Source of the DNA: Streptomyces sp. CB02056 | Lineage (GTDB): Bacteria; Actinomycetota; Actinomycetes; Streptomycetales; Streptomycetaceae | Length of the DNA: 34,582 nucleotides | Direction of reading: 5' to 3' | Assembly (NCBI RefSeq): GCF_001905545.1 | Contig: NZ_LIPD01000017.1 | Span: 119,420-154,001 of the forward strand | Part shown: positions 31,600 to 34,582 of the stretch, one piece after another | Numbering within the stretch: position 1 is the first letter of the stretch | Layout: each line of letters starts with the position of its first letter | Notes under the pieces: generated by a model | The model's input: the letters and a program-made list of their open reading frames with translations, nothing else | Databases searched by the model: none | Told to the model about the DNA's origin: nothing | Translations under genes and position numbers: made by a program

Positions 31600-32262
31600 T
31601 CAGTGCGACCGCGGGCGTCGCCGGGCCGGCATCGGGACCACTCCACCGAGTGAAGGAACCTCGGCGGGACCCTGCGGAGCCGGGGCGGCCGGCGGCAGGC
31701 CGGCGCTGACGCACAGCAGGTCCCCCCAGGCCGCCAGGTGCCGCTCGAAGCGGCCGTCGGCCGGGGTCCAGGAGGCCCGGATCTCGATCTCCGTCGAGGA
31801 CGGGCGGTCCGCCAGGCCCCCGAAGTACTGGGAGGAGGCCAGCGTCACCGTGCCGGACGGCTCCGCGAACCCGGCGGCGTGCGCCTGCAGGGAGTCCAGC
31901 AGCCAGGCCCAGCCCACCTCGGAGAGCATCGGGTCGCCGGCCATCTCCGGCTCCAGCTCGGCCCGGGTCATCGTGACCACCCGGAACTCGCCGTTCCAGG
32001 CCTCCTGCCCGGCCGGGTCGTACAGCAGCACCAGCCGGCCGTCCGCCAGCTCCTCGCCGTCCACCTCGACCGAGGCGGTCACCGCGAACGAGTACGGGGC
32101 GAGCCGGCGCGGCGCCGGCGCGGGGGAGAGCTGCACCTCGGGCCGCAACCGGGCCCCGTCCAGGGCCGCCACGGCCGCCCGGAACTCGCTCGGCGCCCCC
32201 TCGCGACCCGCTCCGCCACCTGCTCCGCCACCCTGTGCGGGGTGCCCTCCGACCGCTGCCAT
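31600..32262 (-). CDS. DUF3000 family protein
   Basis: This 220-aa protein is of the actinobacterial DUF3000 family, recognised by EFRAAVAALDGARLRPEV, YSFAVTASVEV, GRLVLLYDPAGQEAW, EMAGDPMLSEVGWAWL and the position between whiI and hemE. The function is unknown. An N-terminal Gly/Ala-rich stretch (10-25) and a C-terminal Pro/Ala tail ending ARRRPRSH look disordered. It is probably cytoplasmic, with no signal or membrane segment. ATG 32262 has a poor SD but sits 7 nt after TAGTCT, a good -10 hexamer, suggesting a leaderless mRNA. It is divergent from hemE, 145 nt apart. Confidence 0.82.
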   Translation of the reverse strand: MAAVGGHPAQGGGAGGGAGREGAPSEFRAAVAALDGARLRPEVQLSPAPAPRRLAPYSFAVTASVEVDGEELADGRLVLLYDPAGQEAWNGEFRVVTMTRAELEPEMAGDPMLSEVGWAWLLDSLQAHAAGFAEPSGTVTLASSQYFGGLADRPSSTEIEIRASWTPADGRFERHLAAWGDLLCVSAGLPPAAPAPQGPAEVPSLGGVVPMPARRRPRSH

Positions 32263-32275
32263 GTCCCGAAGACTA
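32263..32275 (-). promoter_or_regulatory. TAGTCT -10-like hexamer at leaderless spacing
   Basis: Minus strand TAGTCT (32275-32270), 7 nt, then ATG 32262. No good -35 is seen at 17-18 nt. Confidence 0.45.
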
Positions 32276-32407
32276 GGTCGAAGAACGGGGTTATCGCCGC
32301 AACTTCTCTCCCAGCGGCGTGCCGGAACGGCAAACCCGGACAGATCTTGGAGGAACCGACGAGACCGGCCGGGAAACCGGGCCCGGCACGCGTGCGAAGA
32401 TTTGACG

Positions 32408-33511
32408 GTGAGCGAGACTACGGCAGACAGCACGGCGGCCACCCACGACGGCCCGACCACCCCCGGGCGCCGCGGCGCCGCGCACGACTCGGCGTTCCTG
32501 CGCGCCTGCCGGCACGAGCCCGTGCCGCACACCCCGGTGTGGTTCATGCGCCAGGCCGGCCGCTCGCTGCCCGAGTACCTGAAGGTCCGCGAGGGCATCC
32601 CCATGCTGGAGTCCTGCATGCGGCCCGAGCTGGTCAAGGAGATCACCCTCCAGCCGGTGCGCCGGCACAAGGTGGACGCCGCGATCTTCTTCAGCGACAT
32701 CGTGGTGCCGCTCAAGGCCGTCGGCATCGACGTCGACATCAAGCCCGGCATCGGCCCGGTCATCGCCGACCCGATCCGCACCGCCGAGGACCTGAAGCGG
32801 CTGCGCCCGCTGGAGCCCGACGACGTCCCCTACATCACCGAGGCCGTCGGCCTGCTGGTGGACGAGCTCGGCGAGACCCCGCTGATCGGCTTCGCCGGCG
32901 CGCCGTACACGCTGGCCAGCTACCTGATCGAGGGCGGCCCGTCCAAGAACCACGAGAACACCAAGGCCATGATGTACGGGCAGCCCGAGCTGTGGGCCGC
33001 CCTGGTGGACCGGCTCGCGGACATCACCTCGGCCTTCCTCAAGGTGCAGATCGAGGCCGGCGCCTCCGCGGTCCAGCTGTTCGACTCCTGGGTCGGCGCC
33101 CTCGCGCCGGACGACTACCGCCGCTCGGTGATGCCGTCCAGCACCAAGGTCTTCGACGCCGTCGCCGGGTACGGCGTGCCGCGGATCCACTTCGGCGTCG
33201 GTACCGGCGAGCTGCTCGGCCTGATGGGCCAGGCCGGCGCCGACATCGTCGGCGTCGACTGGCGGGTCCCGCTGAACGTCGCCGCCGAGCGGGTCGGCCA
33301 GGGCAAGGGCCTCCAGGGCAACCTCGACCCGGCGGTGCTGTACGCGCCCACCAAGGTCGTCGAGACCAAGGCCCGCGAGGTGCTGCACGCCGCCCAGGCG
33401 CTCGGCACCAGCGGCCACATCTTCAACCTCGGCCACGGCGTGCTGCCGTCCATGGACCCGGACGCGCTCAGCCGCCTCGTCGCCTTCGTCCACGAGGCCA
33501 GCGCACGCTGA
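32408..33511 (+). CDS. hemE: Uroporphyrinogen decarboxylase
   Basis: This 367-aa protein converts uroporphyrinogen III to coproporphyrinogen III in heme synthesis, in the cytoplasm. Motifs are VWFMRQAGRSLPEY (substrate-binding Arg pair), IFFSDIVVPLKAVG (catalytic Asp), GFAGAPYTLASYLIEGGPSK and FNLGHGVLPSMDPD. The first about 25 residues (SETTADSTAATHDG) are a poorly conserved extension common in streptomycetes. GTG 32408 is taken. The SD is weak (GAAGA), and GAAGAT lies 6 nt upstream. Ends at a convergent terminator with the DUF523 gene. Confidence 0.96.
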   Translation: MSETTADSTAATHDGPTTPGRRGAAHDSAFLRACRHEPVPHTPVWFMRQAGRSLPEYLKVREGIPMLESCMRPELVKEITLQPVRRHKVDAAIFFSDIVVPLKAVGIDVDIKPGIGPVIADPIRTAEDLKRLRPLEPDDVPYITEAVGLLVDELGETPLIGFAGAPYTLASYLIEGGPSKNHENTKAMMYGQPELWAALVDRLADITSAFLKVQIEAGASAVQLFDSWVGALAPDDYRRSVMPSSTKVFDAVAGYGVPRIHFGVGTGELLGLMGQAGADIVGVDWRVPLNVAAERVGQGKGLQGNLDPAVLYAPTKVVETKAREVLHAAQALGTSGHIFNLGHGVLPSMDPDALSRLVAFVHEASAR

Positions 33512-33523
33512 CCTCAGGGCGGT

Positions 33524-33546
33524 GGGCCCCCGGACTCCGGGGGTCC
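33524..33546. terminator. Convergent terminator between hemE and the DUF523 gene
   Basis: Eleven-nt arms (33524-33534 and 33536-33546) pair with one G-T wobble, 12 nt after the hemE stop and 1 nt before the DUF523 stop. Confidence 0.7.
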
Positions 33547-33547
33547 A

Positions 33548-33988
33548 CTACCCGGCCGTGACCTCGATCCCGGCCCGGCGCAGCAGCGCCGCCGTCACCC
33601 CGTCACCCGGGCGCAGCTCCCCGGAGAACGTCCCGTCGTACACCTGACCGCAGCCGCAGGACGGGCTGCGCGCCATCAGCACCGCCCGCCGGGCCCCCGC
33701 CCCCTCGGCGGCGGACAGCGCCGCCCGGGCACCGGCCAGGAACTCCGCGGTGCAGTCCGCGCCCGTCGCGTCCACCACCCGGGCCCGCCCGTCCAGCACG
33801 TCCCCGCCGTCCCCGCCCACGATCTCCGCCGGCGGCCGCGGCGTCGGCAGCCCGCCCGCCCCCTCCGGGCACACCACCACGGCCCGCCCCTCCTCGACCA
33901 GCCGCACGGCGCCGTCGGAGGTCTTCGCCCGCCCGTCGTACCGACAGGGAATCCCGGCCAGACACGCACTCACCACGATCGGTTCCAT
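33548..33988 (-). CDS. DUF523 family protein (TudS-like)
   Basis: This 146-aa protein has all DUF523 landmarks: VSACLAGIPCRYDG (C9, C15), VVCPEGAGGLPTPRPPAEI and MARSPSCGCGQVYDGTF (C111). In the characterised thiouracil desulfurase TudS of this family, three Cys hold a [4Fe-4S] cluster that removes sulfur from thiolated uracil. C9, C15 and C111 occupy equivalent motif positions, so a similar cluster is likely here (inference). The substrate of this member is unknown. ATG 33988 is the natural start. No clear SD was noted. It is followed on the same strand by nothing else, and its 3' end faces hemE. Confidence 0.85.
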   Translation of the reverse strand: MEPIVVSACLAGIPCRYDGRAKTSDGAVRLVEEGRAVVVCPEGAGGLPTPRPPAEIVGGDGGDVLDGRARVVDATGADCTAEFLAGARAALSAAEGAGARRAVLMARSPSCGCGQVYDGTFSGELRPGDGVTAALLRRAGIEVTAG

Positions 33989-34012
33989 GCGGTGGAGCCT
34001 ACGGCGGCCGGC

Positions 34013-34348
34013 TCACTCCTCGAAGAGCTGGTCCCTTCGCATCGTGAACTCCCGCCGCCCGCACACGGTTTGGAGATGGTGCGGCTGCCAGATGGACACC
34101 GTGACGACCTCGTCCGCGCGCCCGGCGGCCGGGCCCAGCACGGTGCAGTCGATGTCGGCCGGGAACGGGAACGGCGAGTCCGCTTCGATCCACGCGCCGG
34201 GCCCGAGGGCCTGGTCCGTCCCGAACATCGCGGTCTTCCCGATGATCGACCACCGTCGGCCGTCCGCGTCCGTGAAACAGACCTCCACCACCCCGGGCTG
34301 CGGCTCGTCGTCCACCCACCGGACCGCCTCGCCCCACAGGTACACCAC
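34013..34348 (-). CDS. Conserved-looking protein of unknown function
   Basis: A 111-aa soluble protein starting VVYLWGEAVRWVDDEP. Strand-rich segments follow (VVEVCFTDADGRRWSIIGKTAMFG, WIEADSPFPFPADIDCTVLG, EVVTVSIWQPH) and it ends RREFTMRRDQLFEE. The acidic, beta-rich character with no signal peptide resembles small immunity-like or ligand-binding proteins, but I recognise no named family. GTG 34348 has GAGGAGGG 6 nt upstream, a strong SD. The frame continues upstream into the insertion-sequence end, so that part is not coding for it. Its promoter region is probably replaced by the insertion element. Confidence 0.7.
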   Translation of the reverse strand: MVYLWGEAVRWVDDEPQPGVVEVCFTDADGRRWSIIGKTAMFGTDQALGPGAWIEADSPFPFPADIDCTVLGPAAGRADEVVTVSIWQPHHLQTVCGRREFTMRRDQLFEE

Positions 34349-34443
34349 AGGGCACCCTCCTCTCGGGGGACTATCAGGATTCCGGTGTACGGCACCCGTT
34401 TGGTCTAGGTGTTGATCTTGTTGTCGGGTGTGGGCCGGTTGGC

Positions 34444-34582
34444 TCACACCCGTCCGGCTGACAGGCGTCCGTCGAAGGCGATGTCGAAGGCGTTCAGGGC
34501 TCCGAGCCAGCGGTTGCTCCAGCGTTGGCGGCCTCGTCCGGTGGGGTCGAGGGCCAGGGTCGCCAGGTAGAGGCGTTTCAGG
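34444..34582 (-). mobile_element. IS256-family transposase, C-terminal end (runs off the window)
   Basis: The minus-strand frame ending in TGA at 34444 encodes 45 residues: LKRLYLATLALDPTG, RWSNRWLGALNAFDIAFDGRLSAGRV. The pattern of an aliphatic helix, DPTGRG, R-W-x-x-R-W, ALNAF and the final FDGR is that of Mutator/IS256-type transposases (N-terminal catalytic part to the right of the window). The element's end should lie within about 60-70 nt beyond the stop, near 34375-34385, next to the small unknown gene. Terminal repeat and target duplication cannot be confirmed with one end visible. Confidence 0.8.

Noticed and set aside
34401..34408. TGGTCTAG, half of a DasR-type operator
   Set aside because: Only one half-site, inside the insertion-element end, and not near GlcNAc genes.

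Overview
The window is very GC-rich, with strong G/C at third codon positions, frequent GTG and TTG starts and many long antisense shadow frames. The gene set (whiI, a Rok-type regulator, a DUF3000 gene beside hemE, and the small GTG-started genes) points to a streptomycete (Streptomyces or Kitasatospora). This assignment is inference from gene content. No rRNA, tRNA or CRISPR array was seen.

Region 1 (1-5.5 kb) is accessory. Two genes with missing 5' ends meet at about position 400: the C-terminal end of a TPR-type DNA-binding regulator (minus strand) and the C-terminal half of an RmlC-like sugar 3,5-epimerase (plus strand). A tight plus-strand operon follows: NDP-glucose 4,6-dehydratase, ATP-grasp ligase, DegT-type sugar aminotransferase (with an apparent one-base frameshift near its start) and a low-molecular-weight phosphatase. 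A MurG-like GT28 glycosyltransferase converges on it and shares a CTAG stop. Together these could make an amino-deoxysugar, acylate it and transfer it. I do not recognise this as a characterised pathway, and its left side looks eroded.

Region 2 (5.7-20 kb) is mostly chromosomal housekeeping: an MscS channel, an HNH endonuclease, a very large anchored or secreted GH84-like N-acetylglucosaminidase with carbohydrate-binding modules, malQ, a small membrane protein, pepN, and a membrane-anchored beta-propeller protein. Strong hairpin terminators separate most transcription units.

Region 3 (20-33.5 kb) is a conserved block: ROK regulator, dxs, a GT39-like membrane glycosyltransferase, the fatty-acid oxidation pair (thiolase plus FadB-like), RNase D, the sporulation regulator whiI with a recognisable sigma-WhiG-type promoter, DUF3000, and hemE.

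Region 4 (33.5-34.6 kb) has a DUF523 (TudS-like) gene, a small unknown gene, and the 3' end of an IS256-family transposase that runs off the right edge.

Unusual non-coding structure includes four tandem repeats that each form a small hairpin (25.2 kb), a 9-bp repeat array in frame behind a stop codon (15.1 kb), a 13-bp repeat array (28.95 kb), paired hairpins between divergent genes (7.15 kb), and a recurring TANNNT hexamer 6-7 nt before poorly SD-matched starts, which suggests leaderless transcripts.
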